From contig WPDH01000080.1 in NCBI GenBank assembly GCA_019137255.1, positions 434,001-498,000 on the forward strand: DNA of 64,000 nucleotides. The letters are read 5' to 3'. The DNA comes from Corinectria fuckeliana (lineage: Eukaryota > Ascomycota > Sordariomycetes > Hypocreales > Nectriaceae). Of this stretch, positions 11,586 through 24,496 are shown one piece after another. Under the pieces are notes generated by a model that was not told the DNA's origin, did not search any database, and was given only the letters and a program-made list of their open reading frames with translations. Position numbers and translations under genes: made by a program. The stretch's first letter is position 1. Each line of letters begins with the position of its first letter.

Positions 11586-14044
11586 TTAGGACTTGACCAG
11601 TCTATCCGCCTCACCATCGTCATCGCTGTCTGTTTCTTCTTCTTCTCCTTCCTCATCCTCCTCTTCCTCCTCTTCTTCTTCCTCATCTGAGCTTTCTTCC
11701 TCTGTCTCTTCTTCTGTCCCGCTCTCTTCCTCCTCCTCCGCAAGCCAGTCATCCAACGTCTTTGCCCCGACCGCCTCACCGGTCCCGTTCATCTTGCTTG
11801 AGACAACAACCGACTTTGCCGCCTCGTCTAGCCTCTCGCCGGCTGGCAGGGCACTCTTCTCGACATCGTATCGAGACGACTGGCTTCCGTCGGGCTCACG
11901 CAGTCGAGGGTTCGGCTGCTTCCCTTCCTCCACCCAGTCCGGCAGCGGCTCGTATCCCTGCAGGCCGTGTATGCCGCCGCCGCCTGCCAGCACCAGCGTC
12001 GCAGATCCCAGGGTGAAGCCCTTTCGCGACTCGGATGGGCTTGGCGCTTGCGGTGCAGGCTTTTCGGCGAGGAGCATCAACGTCGCCAGTTGAGGCACAG
12101 TGAGAAGGGAACGGTACATCCTCGCTCGATCTCGCAGATCAAACGACGTGTCGTACCTCACCAGCAGCAGCACATACTCCCAGAGCCGAACAATTGGGTG
12201 TGTGTCCGTTTCGACCGGCGGGTCCTCGTCTGCGTCTCTCTCCTTCTCTGCCTCGCTCTTACGGTTGATATGGTGAAGGTAGACTTTGGCCGCAAGGAGC
12301 AGCACTTGTTGCTTTGCCGCCGGTGACTCGTTTGGGAATTCCCTGAGCAGAATCCGCAGCACGTCCGGTGCGATGTTGTCCTCTCCATTCAGACCCGAAA
12401 ACTCTCCCACCAACCAGATGATTGTCGCTCGAGCTTGAGGATCTGTTGCTGAGTCGAGATTCTTCGCGAGCCGCACCACCGTCCTAGCATGCCCCTGCGC
12501 ATCCTGCTGTATGAGATGCCGTATCACAGTCAGCGACTCCGCAGCAAGGTTCCCATCCAAGCTAGTGATCTGACCCAGCAGGAGCTTCAAGCACCGGGGC
12601 GCTGTCGCGGCGTCGGACTGGGCACAACGGCCAATAGCACGCACTGCCTCGCGCACCAGCGCCTTGTTGGTCCCCTGGGAGAAGTGCTCCAGCTCCTTCA
12701 AGATCAGGCTCTTAATGTGAATGGGGCTGTGGGGGAAGATGATTGCCAATACTTCCAGCTTGAGTTCCCATACCGGCTCAGGATCAGTGGCTCGGACGAG
12801 GAAGTGGCTGGCGTACTTGACGAAGTCGGTAGGTCGAATGAGGCAAACCGACACAATGTTGAACAGGGCCGTCTGCTGAATGTCCTGTGCTCCTCGAAGG
12901 AGGGCAACCAGTGGGCCAATAGCGAGCTTGACATACTCGGGGGTTCCAATGTCGACATAGCACCTAGTAACAGCGACTACAACGCCAGCGTTTCGGCTCT
13001 GAAGGAGAGGTTTGATGCCATTCAACAGTAGCGACAGGTCGGGATCCAACACTGTCGTACCCGAGCTTCTGCCCACGGTTTGAGACTCGCCGTAAAATTC
13101 ATCCACATTGGCGTCCTTGGCTTGCTCGACATCTTCCCCACAGCCTTGAGATGCCCGAGGAAAGCATTTCCGCGCATAGTATACCATCATCCGTAGAGTA
13201 GCCAGTTGGCTCCACTCGTCCATATCCACGACCTGCTTGACCAGGGTTCGGTAGTGCTTGTGGATGAGATCTATCCTCTCGGGGCAAATCTCCAGCATCG
13301 CCGACACCGCTGCGCCAGCCACATAGTACTGCTTGTCGCCCAGCAGCGTCGTTAGGTACTCAATCAGCTGCGGCGCTTGCGTCGGGTCCAGCCGGTGGCA
13401 CTTGGGGAGCGCAAGGGCAGCGGCCTTTCGCACGTAGGGGCTCATATCCGCGACGCCCTTCTTGATGGCCAACGACACGATCTGGCTGATGACGGGCACT
13501 CGGATGCCCGACATGGTCTTGAGGGCGAGAGCTCGGACTTGGGGGTTCGTGTCGGATAGGGATTTCTGGATGGTGTTGATGGAGAGGAGGGCGAGGTCCG
13601 GCTCCTGTTCGGCATGGTGGATGAGGTAGATGTAGACGAGCTTCTTGATCTCGAGGTTCGGGGAGGCAACATTCTTGACCACGTTGGAGAAGAGCGGCAG
13701 GGTCTTGTGGTTTCGGTACATCATCTGCCAAGCTCGTCGTTAGCAGGGAGGCCCGACTCCAACGGCGCAAGAGAGGGATTCCACGCACGGCCATGACGCG
13801 CCGCAGGCCCTCGAGCACATCGCGATCATTCCTGCTATCCAGCAGCTTCCTCATCTGATTGCGGTCCAGCGGCCGGGCGCTCGTGCGCGCACCGCGGGTA
13901 GCCTGGGCGGCATCGAGGGTGAGCTCTCGGGCTGGCGACAAGGGTCAGTCCTGGCGGGGAGTGGAGGACGACGAAGAAGGGGGGGAGGGGGGGGGGGGAC
14001 GTACCAGTCTCCATGAGACTCGAGATCTTCGCTATCGACTCCAT
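11586..14044 (-). CDS. apl6: AP-3 adaptor complex beta subunit
   Basis: Exons 14005-14044, 13789-13931 and 11586-13724 give 773 residues. Nearly all is an adaptin N-terminal HEAT/ARM solenoid (KNVASPNLEIKKLVYIYLIH, LSINTIQKSLSDTNPQVRAL, IAIKKGV-type repeats). The conserved short N terminus MESIAKISSLMETARELTLD is rebuilt across intron 1. The C-terminal end is an unusually long acidic Glu/Asp/Ser tract. AP-3 sorts cargo from the Golgi or endosome to the vacuole. No appendage ear domain follows the acidic hinge, as in other fungal beta-3 subunits. The gene shares a roughly 390-bp divergent upstream region with the gene at 14438. Confidence 0.93.
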
Positions 14045-14437
14045 GGCAGCGGTTGGCGCAGGCGCAGCTGCGGCTTTGGGGAGGGTGAACGGGGGGGAGG
14101 AAGCTCGATGCGCGGCCTTGGTTTGGTGGGTGCGTAGTTGGAATGACGTTGTGCGGTAGGACGAGCTCGGTGAGGTGTGGCCGTGGGGGCGTCACAATTG
14201 GTGGGGGAGTCTTTGGCGTGGTTTGGGTTGGAACTACACACCTTCGCTTCTTAAACAAACTCGCTGCGGTCGATGGGAAAATCAGTTAGAAACCCGTCGG
14301 AAGCTTTCAAGCTTGGCTTACCATAGAAGCACTACAACTCATCAAGAACTTAAGATTGGCATCTAGTCTGTCATAAAGCTCGCAGGACCTCTAGCCAACA
14401 CCAATTAGCCTACCCTACACAACGACCATGAGAAACG
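14045..14437. promoter_or_regulatory. Shared divergent upstream region (AP-3 beta and the 14438 gene)
   Basis: A 393-bp gap between two head-to-head start codons, so both promoters must lie here or overlap the genes. G-rich near the AP-3 side, with CT-rich leader sequence before 14438. I see no convincing TATA box. Confidence 0.5.
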
Positions 14438-15127
14438 ATGGCATCTCGACCCGTCGTCTTCTCACCAGCAACGCCTTCCGAACTGCTCTTATACATCATC
14501 TCTTACCAGCGGTATCCTACAACTCTCGTCGTCGGTTCCTCCAAGCACGAATTCCTGAGTGCAGTTGTCGAGGACGTCACTCGCCAACTCTCCCTTGAGC
14601 AGCCACCCCAAGATGCAGAGCTTCAAAGTACGGCCAACGAAGACACGCCCTCACACCCCTTCCTGACAGCACCTCTATACCAAATCGCCATATCCCGCCA
14701 TATACGCATTGTCTTCACCCCAACCGTCACCCACCTCCGCTCCTACCTCTCCGTCTTCGCCGCCGCAGACTCCCCCGTCGCCGCGCCGCCCGGCCACTCC
14801 CCCGAAGACGGCAAGCCGCCGCTCCTGCTGGTCTACGGGCTCCTGGGCCTCCACCGCGACACCAGCGAGTGGTCCGCGCAAGGGGTTGGCAACTCGGCCG
14901 CCGTGCTGGTCGACTGTGCGGCGCGCAATGCGTTCCGGCCTGTTGTCGTAGAGCCCAGGGGTGCGGATGGGCATGACGAGCTGGATCGTCTGGGCAGAGA
15001 GACGATTCCGCTTCTGAACGGAACGGCGAGGAAGGATGACGGGACCTGGTCTGGACGAAACGTTAGCATTCGTCAGGTTCTGAGCCGCTGGTTCGAGTTT
15101 GAGTCTCGAAAATGGGAAGTTAGATAG
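14438..15127 (+). CDS. Conserved Pezizomycotina protein of unknown function
   Basis: A single exon of 229 residues beginning at an ATG (MASRPVVFSPATPSELLLY). It has alternating strand-like hydrophobic segments (YPTTLVVGSS, ISRHIRIVFTPTVTHLRSYL, PPLLLVYGLLGLHRDTSEWS, SAAVLVDCAARN) and a Trp/Phe-rich C terminus (VLSRWFEFESRKWEVR). The alternating pattern resembles a small alpha/beta (RecA-like) fold, but there is no Walker A motif, so I make no functional claim. Codon use is like its neighbours and it is convergent with Nuf2. Confidence 0.68.
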   Translation: MASRPVVFSPATPSELLLYIISYQRYPTTLVVGSSKHEFLSAVVEDVTRQLSLEQPPQDAELQSTANEDTPSHPFLTAPLYQIAISRHIRIVFTPTVTHLRSYLSVFAAADSPVAAPPGHSPEDGKPPLLLVYGLLGLHRDTSEWSAQGVGNSAAVLVDCAARNAFRPVVVEPRGADGHDELDRLGRETIPLLNGTARKDDGTWSGRNVSIRQVLSRWFEFESRKWEVR

Positions 15128-15495
15128 CGTGTTTCGTCGGCGGGAACAACAGCAACTCTCTCAACCACGAGGCTGTCTCCATCTACTAGTCTTTCAGTGT
15201 GCATCTGTAGATGCTCTTGTTTGTGCACCTAGCAAAAGTTGGTGCGCCTAGCAATACTCTTTCAGTATACTTGATGGCTCGAAGCCCGTAGACAAAGACA
15301 AAAAGGCCAAGATCATAGAATCGTTATTATCCTCATTCTATGCAGCAACTAGTCAAAAGGAAAGCTCCGCAAAGTCTCATTATAGTCACCTCCAACGCCA
15401 GACCCATGGTATCTCAGTTCCGATCCTCCCTACCTATCCCAAGCACAAAACAAGCAGAGTAAGACAGAAGACTCATCCTGAAAACCAAATGGTGC

Positions 15496-16942
15496 CTAGG
15501 CGACGGCCTGCTCCATTTCTGTTATGTATAGCTTGATGTGAGCCTCCATCTTTAGGTACTCGTCGTGTGCGGTGTGCACCTCGTTCTCAATGTTCTCTTT
15601 CAGATCGAGCATCTATGACACGTTAGTACTTCTCTTTTCTTTATCGTTTTGATCAAGTTCCAGCTAGACTGACCTTCTTTTCGGTTTGCTCAATCCTCAC
15701 ACGGCGGACTTCCATCTCCTTGCCCTTGTCCGTGTGCTCCTCGGTGAGTTTCTTGTGCACTGCCCGCAGCTCGTGCATCTTCTCCTTGGCCTCCCGCGCC
15801 TTGAGGTTGCTCTGCTCGCGGAGCTTCTCCGTCCGCTCCGTCCACTTGCTCAGCTGCCGTTTCAGCATCGTCTCGGCTCGCTCCACCTCGCGCGCGTTGT
15901 TACCGCGCTCCGAGAGGGCGTCGCGCTGCTTCGCGTTGCGGGCCATCTCATCTTCCTCCTTGGAGAGTTCTGCGGAAATCTCATCGAGGATCTTGATGCA
16001 CGATGCTACATCTGTCGACACCACCGTGAAGGAGTCAGTGGACGTCTGGAGGGATCGCGCCCGACGGTCCAGGGAGTCGATGTGCGCCTTGTCGTTGTTC
16101 AGGATCTCGCGCAGTTCCGTCAGGTTGTCTTGTAGACTTGAGGGGCTCTGAAGCACGTATGGCCGCAACTTCGTGCTCTCTTGCTTCAGCGTAAGCTTCT
16201 CCTGCGTCTTCTGCTCGAGCACCGAAGTGAGCGCGCCCTTCTTCTGCTTGGCCTCCTCCAGACGCGCAGCGACCTTCTCTTGGTTACGCCGTAGCTCCAG
16301 TAGCCGTCTCTTGAGGTCTTCGTTGCGCATCGTCTTCTGACGGACCTGGGCCTCCATGGTCTTCCGGTTGTGTCGCATGTCCTCCAGCCGGCCCTCGTTC
16401 TCCTGGTTCTCGGTGTAGAGCGTCTCAATGCGCGTCTTGGTGGACTCGGACTTGTTGTAGTGCTCGTCGATGACGCTGGTCTGCGACTCGCGGAACCGCA
16501 CAAAGTTGATGAGGTAGCTGAAGATGCGGACGAGGCGCTCGTACGTCGGCTTGTACAGGTCGTTGAAGCTAAAGTCGGTAATACCGCACTCAAACAACAG
16601 CCTTCGCAGCGACACGTAAAAGCCCATCAAGTTGCGTGTGTCGGCGGGGATGACGTCCGAGTACTCGCCACAGACGTCCTCGGCCGCAGCGCGCATCGCG
16701 GGCTCAACCGAGTCACGCGTCGCATTGAGGAGCAGCTCGGCGAACCATTCGAAAATCTGCTGGACGTAGGTGGGGTTGGGTTTCTGGAGGTCCGTGACGG
16801 TGAAGTTGATGCCGATGTCTGTGATGCAGCCGACGATCTCGCGGTCGGGCAGGCGCATGAAAGCATCCGCCTCCTCCTCCTTCTTGCGCGAGCGCGACTG
16901 CTGAGCATTTGGGATAATGCTCATTCGCGGGTTGTACGACAT
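15496..16942 (-). CDS. nuf2: Kinetochore protein Nuf2 (Ndc80 complex subunit)
   Basis: Exon 1 is 15674-16942 and exon 2 is 15496-15612; the 61-nt intron has a GTACTAACG branch site. The product is 461 residues, the usual Nuf2 length. Residues about 25-160 form the calponin-homology-like head (FMRLPDREIVGCITDIGINF, LLFECGITDFSFNDLYKP). The rest is a long Glu/Lys/Arg-rich coiled coil. Nuf2 pairs with Ndc80 to bind microtubules at the kinetochore. The start is the ATG of MSYNPRMSIIPN; the frame is open a few codons upstream, but without family resemblance. Exon 2 supplies the end of the coiled coil (MLDLKENIENEVHTAHDEYL). Confidence 0.95.
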
Positions 16943-19777
16943 CGCGGCAGTATTTTGCTTGCTGTGTCTTGAGAGATCGAAATTCTTTTGTGTCAAGCGC
17001 CGTGTTTGCTTTGTCGCCTTGGTGCGTCATGAATTAGTCTACAGCGGGCGGGCTGTAAACACCCAAGTCGTGTTGCCGTGGGAACTTTGCCGCGATCGAC
17101 AGATCACGATCACGTGACCGCCCAACTTCCACCTAAGCCAGGCGGACTCGAGAGCAGCCCAAGGAGCACCTGTGGGATCAATTGACTTCTACTATGCCAT
17201 CCGAATGTGTCTACTTCAGGGTGATCACTGCATGGCGTCGTGCCTCGAGAACAACCAAGTATTGGAAGCGGCCGGCTGTTTCAGACCTCTTCTAGCACAG
17301 CAACAATCCTACATGTCACGATGCAGGGCCAGCACTTCATGTGCCAACACAGTATGCGGTGCGACCATGTTCACTCTAATTACATACCATGCTCGAAGCA
17401 AAAATACAAAATAGGTATGATAGATCTGCAAAGAGCTACAGTGGACACAACTACACGTGTACAGCGCAATATGGCTCTCCAGGGATCATCATTGTTACTA
17501 TCCTGAACACGGGCTTGCAGCTGGCTTTCGAGATTATCTAGTCAACCCCACGGACTGGAGATTGCTCATCAACACCGACGTCGAGTTCTACTACGTAGTA
17601 CATAGCCAAACTTTGTTACTACGTCGTGCGATCCTCACATATGCCGTTGACGTTTTAAGTAAAGAGCTATCGGTATTGTAAGTTAACGATGCGACACCGG
17701 CGACCCTACATCAAACCTTGCAACAATTCAATGAAGTTTAACTACAACCAGCCGCTCATTCCCTCTGATTCCATGTCGATGGGGTTGCTCATTTTCTTCC
17801 AGATGCGGTTCCGAATGACCCGTGGGCCTTGGACGATGAATGACTGAACACAATCTGCTGTCTCATCACTCTACAACTGCTCGGCTTCTGCCGGTTCACT
17901 AAGCCGGGGATCATCTCGCGCGGAGTCCTTCTCTTGCAGATGCATGGCCAGGTCTGTGTTATGTACAGCGCCCCGGCATTGATTGCTCTTCCTCGTGATC
18001 TCGGCCTCACAGCAGAGCCCTGTATGCAGATGAGTGGGTGCATCTAATCTCACGGGAACGTCCCTCCCTCTCTTTGACCATGAGGCAGCCCACGAAGTCA
18101 CCACGAGAACCGGCAGCCATGTCCCACCCAGTGTCACGGCATCCGCGAGTCGGCCGCTGGCGTAGGGAAATCCCATCCACGTGGCGGCTTACACCAATCT
18201 GCCCAGTCGTGCCAGTCTAGCCCGATGTAATCATCCCCTTGAGGGCGGACGACTCCGTCCATCATCGATTCATCGCCAAAGGCTCCTGTGCTGTGATCTG
18301 GAGCGAACCAAATCTAGGCAAAAAGCAAAACCGCCCACGTCCCCGGCATTTGCGATGCAATAGGTCAGAGCCTAAGTTAAGATATGTACTGGGTGATGAA
18401 ACACGACGATCGATTGGCCCACCAGAAGCCCGAAAAGTTACGCCATGATGAAACAGCCAATACCTTAATCCGTAAGGGCCAGCATTGCTTTTTGAAGCCC
18501 TTTCCAGGATGATCCCGTAGCACACGCAAGCTGAAGAAAAGGGGACAAATGGCACAATCCTGGTCCATTGGCTTGACAGGCGGGGGACGGCCAGATTGAC
18601 TGATGAATCGGTCGACTGCAGCTGTCCGCAGAAGGGCAACAATGTGATGACCGGGGGCCAGCAGAGAGACGGTTGGCGGCCGTACCCGAGCTGGACAAAA
18701 GCCAGTCAGGGCAGACCCAACGCAGATGCGGGATGCAAGGAGATGTTGCAAGGCAATGCCGGCTTCAGAAGGAAGGGAGGGCTCAGCCTGACATGCATGG
18801 CCAGGTCCCTCGAAGGATTTTGCCCAAGTCTGTTCAATGTTTGCCGCCAGAACGGAGCCGCGGCCCAAAAAGGATATTGAGTGAGATTCTATCAATAGCA
18901 CCAACACTCTCGTCGGAGGCGATTCCCACTCCGCCTCAATTTAGGACGGCAGACAGCTTTGCAAGGCGGGGGATACGATACACTGAGCTTGACCGAGTAT
19001 CTACTCGCACTTCAACGTGAGCCCATCATCTCAGCCATCTCATCCATTTTAGTCAAAGATGTCATTGGCTCGGCCGTTGATTGGAAAGCCTGAAGAAATG
19101 GTTGACGGCGTTGGTACCTAGATCTCCATGGGATGGTGCATCACGCGCAGTGACCGGGGAATCCGCCCGCGATTCAGGACCTGGACGAGTGCATACATAT
19201 GTAGGTACTCCGCCAAGGCAAACTCAACTTACCCATCGGAAGTACTTACATACTTGGTACCTACGTGTCGATGAAGTCTCAAAGTAATCCAATCCCCGAC
19301 CCGCTGCTGCCTGCCCATGCCATGTTCCCGTGCGCGGCCCGGGTCTGGGGCATTAAAAAGCAGGGGAGATTTGGGCAAAAACCGCGGCGGTCCGAAGGCG
19401 ACAAGACGACGACGACGACGACGTGACAGTGACATGGGCCGCTCGCAGGGCCATGCATGACAGCTCGATTGTGCGATTGCATGGCGCTGAGTGTCCCACT
19501 TTTTGCCTTCTCACCACCAACTATTACGGAGTAATACCGCAGAGGGCAGAAAGGCCGCAAACCGGTGCAAGAAAGGCGCCCCTGCATGAAGAGGACTGGC
19601 GGGCCGGGCTGCTTCCTGCTTGCTTACGTATGAGAGGTGTTGGTGGTATGTGGCAGATCCCATCGCCTAGAAAACAGGCCTGCTTGTGATGACGTCCTGA
19701 TTTAAGATCGCCAGCGAGACAAGAAGAACCTGGGAGCTTAGACTGCCGAGGCCCATGCGTACTATGACGACACTGGG

Positions 19778-19793
19778 CCCTAGGTACCTAGGG
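19778..19793. repeat. 16-bp perfect palindrome CCCTAGGTACCTAGGG
   Basis: The longest example of a TAGGTACCTA-type palindrome that recurs in intergenic DNA of this window (see findings). Confidence 0.85.
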
Positions 19794-21262
19794 TGCAATG
19801 TACGTATGAAGTGCTGTGGCATCTTTACTAATTACATAGTAGCTTAATGGCGAGAGAAAGATAAGTTACCCAGCAGGCCAATGGAACCAGCCCCTGGAGT
19901 TGTGAGTTAGCCTCTCGTCCCGCTTACCCCGGCGTGTCACAGTGGCCCCCTTCCCACTGAGCCTTACCGCTCTGTGGCGGATGACATGTACCCCGGCTGT
20001 TTTTAGTCGCCAGGTGGTCTGCGATGGTACCTGAAGTGCGCTGCTGTGGTGTCGTGTACGATGTATGTCCAACTGGCAATAAACTAATGGCGAGACAGCT
20101 GGTCACGACACCGACTATTTCTGCCTTGGCGGTGACCGCATCGGAAAAAGGCGTCGCCTCACGGGCAAGCAAGAGAGGTAGGTATCTAGACCTTTAGAAC
20201 ACCGGGATAGTAGCTTGTTCTAACGGGCAGGCAGGCTCGGACGAATACGAAGAGATTCGAAAGTTGGCGAAGAAGAGGCCCAGGTTTAAAACGGCGCGCG
20301 GGTCCACGGGTTACGCTCACGGGGCTGAGATGGCTCGGAGGGAGCGATACGAAGAGACAGGCAGGGGACGGGCGCAAGATGCGATGGGCTCTCATGCGAG
20401 GTACGAAGCACAAAAGTACCAGTACCCAGGATGATGCTCGTCTTCCTGGGATGAGGGTTGGTTTGTAATGTACATACCTGTTAAACTCCACCGCTCTGCT
20501 TGCTGTTCCCTTTCCACGATGTGATTGCTTCTTCGTAATTGCTTTTCCCGGGCAGGAAGCCAAAAAGGCATTGGCTGTCCGTGACGAGAACCAATCAAAC
20601 GAGACGACCGGTGAAATAGCTTACATACGAAGGTACAAGACAAGTTGAAGGTCACAGGAGGGTGGGGGGCCGGGGAGCGGACGCGGATTGCTGTGAGAGG
20701 CTGGACTAAGACATGATCTGAATCAGGGCGGAGAGCTGGAAGAACAGCATCAATCGCCTTTCATCAGCGCTGGCTGGAGGGACTAGACGAACGGGAAAAG
20801 CAAACTGGGCAGAAATGTGCCGGATGCGCCAGATCGTGGGTCTCTGAGGGACGGAGAAGCTAGCTTCAAAGTGCGTGCAGTGCCGTGGCTGCGTGGTCAG
20901 GTTGAAACACTCAGAGCCATGGATATCAGCATCATGAGGCACACACGTGCCGGCGCGTGGCTGAGAAAGTGGCGAGCAATCGGCCAAGCATGCATCCACT
21001 TGAAGGGCGGAGGCGATCGAGAAGCAATCCAATTAATCACTGTCTGACCCCGTGGCCCTCTAGCCGATGGGAGATGGTGGGAGATGGTGGTTGCTTGGGC
21101 AGAGTTGGAGGCCCGGCACGGCAGACGACTCGTCCGGGCGGGTTCATCGTCGACCGTCATTCATCAGCAGGCCAGCAGGCCAGCGCTCTCCCGGAGCTTC
21201 CTTTTTGCCCGCCGGGCAACTGACCAATGCGAGACCCGCGAGCCTGCAAGTTTGAGCGCTTT

Positions 21263-21293
21263 GGGGGGGGGGGGGGGGGGGGNNGGGGGGGGG
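21263..21293. repeat. Poly-G tract with assembly gap (NN at 21283-21284)
   Basis: G-run on both sides of the gap, in the gene-free stretch. Confidence 0.9.
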
Positions 21294-22434
21294 TCCAACG
21301 GCAAGACGGGATGAACTATACTCGGCCAGTCCGTATACATGGCAGCAATGGACCTGTAGGTAGTTCGGGGGCGATGATCATCGACGGCACCACCCGGGAG
21401 GTGAGATCCGGACGAAGGGTCCAAGTTACGAACGACGGGAAGTGCAAGAAAGTGGCACGGATTTTGGCGCCGGTGCTTTGTTGACGTCAGGCGGGTGTGT
21501 TCACGACTCGAACGACCAAAGAAACTGAAAGCAAAGTGAAAAATAAAAAAAAACCAATGCCTCGCAAGTTGTCAATACGAGGAGCTCACTCGACGAGGCC
21601 CAGTCTTGGCCCCTTGTGAACGGGTTTATGCTTAATCAGGACAGCTTCTCGTACCTGGGCGGTCGGCTGCAGCGTGAGGCACAGCACAGTGACAAGAAAA
21701 TGGCAGTCAAGTAGTTTAGCTCCAGAAAGCAGGGATAGAAGGGTGGCGGATTTCTGTCGAGAGAACGAACGGCAGACGAGGAGGCGCATAGCCGTTGTAG
21801 TGGCCATGGATCGTGTGGTTAACTAAGGTAAATTAGTCTGTGGTTTTAGAGGGGAAACTTGCTAGCTAGTGGACCTAATTTGGTGGTGGGCTGCTTCGTA
21901 CATAGAAGATGAGCCACAGAGAATGAATCATGGGTAGGCTAGATACTTCGTCGAAAGACTACCATCGTTGAAGCAATATCAGTAGACAGGGAGCGCCGGT
22001 TGTTTGTTTCTCCTTGTGTCCCTGTCCAACCTCTCCTACCGCCGACAATGTGCAGGACAAGGACAAGAGAGACGAAATAAAGAGTGGAATGACTGGAGAC
22101 AGGGAGATGAGCAACTGTCCATGTCCCGCGAGTAGATGTCGTAAGCCAACCAAATCTGCAAAGTTCCGATGCTCTAGATAACAAATTAGTTACGTCGACG
22201 ACTGTAAATTACTCTGTACCACGCAAGCCATTCAGACGGAGCGAGCCATTGATGACTGGACCGCCCCCCGTTCGCGTGGATCTACATAGTAGTGGATTGG
22301 TGGACTCTCTCTTTCTGTTTCTGCGCTTCATCATCGGCGGCACGCGTCGGTTCCATCCATGAGATTCTTGGGGTCCCGTTCTTGGCGGCCACCCTCTCCC
22401 TAATCCCCATGATGAAGACGAAGCTAACACAGTG

Positions 22435-22455
22435 CTGCTGCTGCTGCTGCTGCTG
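22435..22455. repeat. (CTG)7 trinucleotide repeat
   Basis: Seven perfect CTG units in the gene-free stretch. Not in a supported reading frame. Confidence 0.85.
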
Positions 22456-23785
22456 GCTGGACTGACTGAGGCTGGGGGAGGAGATCGTTTGTGGTCGTCC
22501 CACCACGCTAAAAGCTGCCAAGAATCAGGACCTAAAGCTGTTGCGCCAGGTATTCTTAGCAACGTTGGCGATGTCAGTGGGTTGAGCCTCGAGGGACACC
22601 ACAGCACAGGCGCTGTGGTACTCGCCGGATGGACGTTGGCAGGTTGTTGTTGCTTCTTGAATCTTTTAGAGAGGCTACGTGCAATCTACGAATGGATGGA
22701 ATAGGATGGAATGGATGGCGATCGTCTCTCAATTGATACATACTTACGTATTAGTACGTATGTACTGCCAATTTGCACACACACCCTGGTCTCACTTTGT
22801 TACAGCACTGGCACTTCTCCCCTCCCCTTCCTCCCTCCGCTGCTCATTTGAGCTGCAATAGGTACTGCCTATGTAGAAGCCGCTGCCGGGATCAGAGACA
22901 TGAACAACCTAGAACAACTCTGCCCTTTCGGAGAAGAGCGAAGAGAAACAGAACTGCTTTGGCATCTGTGCTTGCCGTCCATTGACCCAAAATTCCCATC
23001 CATTGGCGAGGGCCATCTCTAGCCCGCCGCCCGCCGCATATTAGCCCGCCGACTTTAATGGAAATCCATTCAGCACTAATAAGATCCATCATTGTCCACT
23101 GCCCGCCACCAAGCCGCGGCGCTTTCCATGGACCCGGCTTCCAGCGGGCATCCATCTTCGTTAATAGAGCTCAAGCCTAATCGCAGCCTACCCGCGCCCC
23201 CCCTCTCTTTGTCGCCTTGCTGTACTAGTAGCGGGCATCGACGAAGAAGAACCACCCGCTAAGTGGCTCAGAGAAGTACCGGTACCAACCTGGCCCTGAA
23301 GCCTCCCCACCGCCGCCGGGCGGTACCGTACCGCTACTTGGAGCTGCGCTGTCCCGTGCCTACCGGACGTCCCGCCCACCAACAGGCAGCGCACTAACTA
23401 CCTACTATCTAGTACCTACCTAGGTGCCTCACAAAGCAACCACGGTAACGGGACCCTTGCCACCACACACTGCCATCCACCGCCACCCACCACCAAAAGG
23501 GTTCTGGGATACCGGGAAATTCTGGGGCAAGCTTCTTGCTGTCTCCCCCGGCCCCAGAAAAGACCCAGAAAAAGAAAGAGGAAAAGAGAAGCCATCCTGC
23601 CTGCCAAGCCTCAAGTCTTGGACCGACAAGCATCTAGGTACCTAAGTACCTGAACCTGAGCCGGCGCTTGGGTCTGTGCCTGTGCACATTTGTACCAAGG
23701 CCTTGAAGCCCGGACGCTTCCAGCAGCCCACCTACGAAACGAGGTACCTACGGTCCCTATTAGGCCCCAAAGGCCCCTAGACCCT

Positions 23786-23833
23786 CCCCCCCCCCCCCCC
23801 CCCCANNCCCCCCCCCCCCCCCCCCCCCCCCCC
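23786..23833. repeat. Poly-C tract with assembly gap (NN at 23806-23807)
   Basis: C-run on both sides of the gap (a G-tract on the minus strand), about 660 bp upstream of the start codon at 24497. Confidence 0.9.
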
Positions 23834-24496
23834 TAGCGAGCGCGTCCTACCGGTGCTAGCTGGTTGGGTTTTGCTTTGGCCGTTTGAGGGACCGGCGCAT
23901 TCCCTTTGGTCTCTGTTCCCTTGGCCTCTTTCCCTTGGCCGCCCTTCCCTCCCCTGGAAAAAATTTGTCTCAACCCACCCCCTGGAGCCCTCCCGCACGC
24001 CCGCGCTCCTGCCCTTGTGCATACCGACCTGAGGTGCACTTTCTACATTTACCACACACGTCCCGCCACGCACCACACGCCCATGTCCCACGTCCGCGTA
24101 CTTACATCTCACCCTTCCCATCCCACACCCGCGCACTTACATACTTACATCCAACCGCTCTCTCGCACCCGTTCGCTTTCTCCAGACCCTGGAACCATCG
24201 CGCGCCTGTCAACACGACCCCTCGAATAATCCCTCGAGCTGCGCTGTCTGTCGCGGCCGTTGTGCCCCTCGCTCCCGGTCGTCGCCCATGCAGCCGGCCA
24301 CACGCGCACACCAACCGAGAGTCGTTTGACACGCTTCACCACACCTCCCTACTCTATGACCACTCCGGTTCAACCGCCTCGACGACTCCACGATGCTTTC
24401 GCACGCTTTGCGTAATCTCGACAATTCCATTTCCACGGCCACCATACCGGCAGCTTGCTACTAGTTCTCCCAACTGGTGACGCATCGTCCGGAGCC

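Larger units (their letters stand above)
16943..24496. other. Long gene-free stretch upstream of the 24.5-kb gene
   Basis: About 7.5 kb in which I find no open frame longer than about 176 codons and no recognisable domain on either strand. Base composition is intermediate, not AT-rich like the right arm. It contains a CACGTG box (17111-17116), scattered TAGGTACCTA palindromes, a (CTG)7 repeat, a (GAC)n run near 19410 and two gapped G/C homopolymers. The last part, from about 23.85 kb, is C/T-rich and probably promoter and leader for the gene at 24497. A non-coding RNA or very small genes cannot be excluded. Confidence 0.55.

Noticed and set aside
23884..24480. A 198-codon frame just upstream of the 24497 start
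   Set aside because: Pro/His/Thr-rich translation of a C/T-rich leader in another frame; most likely 5' UTR or promoter.
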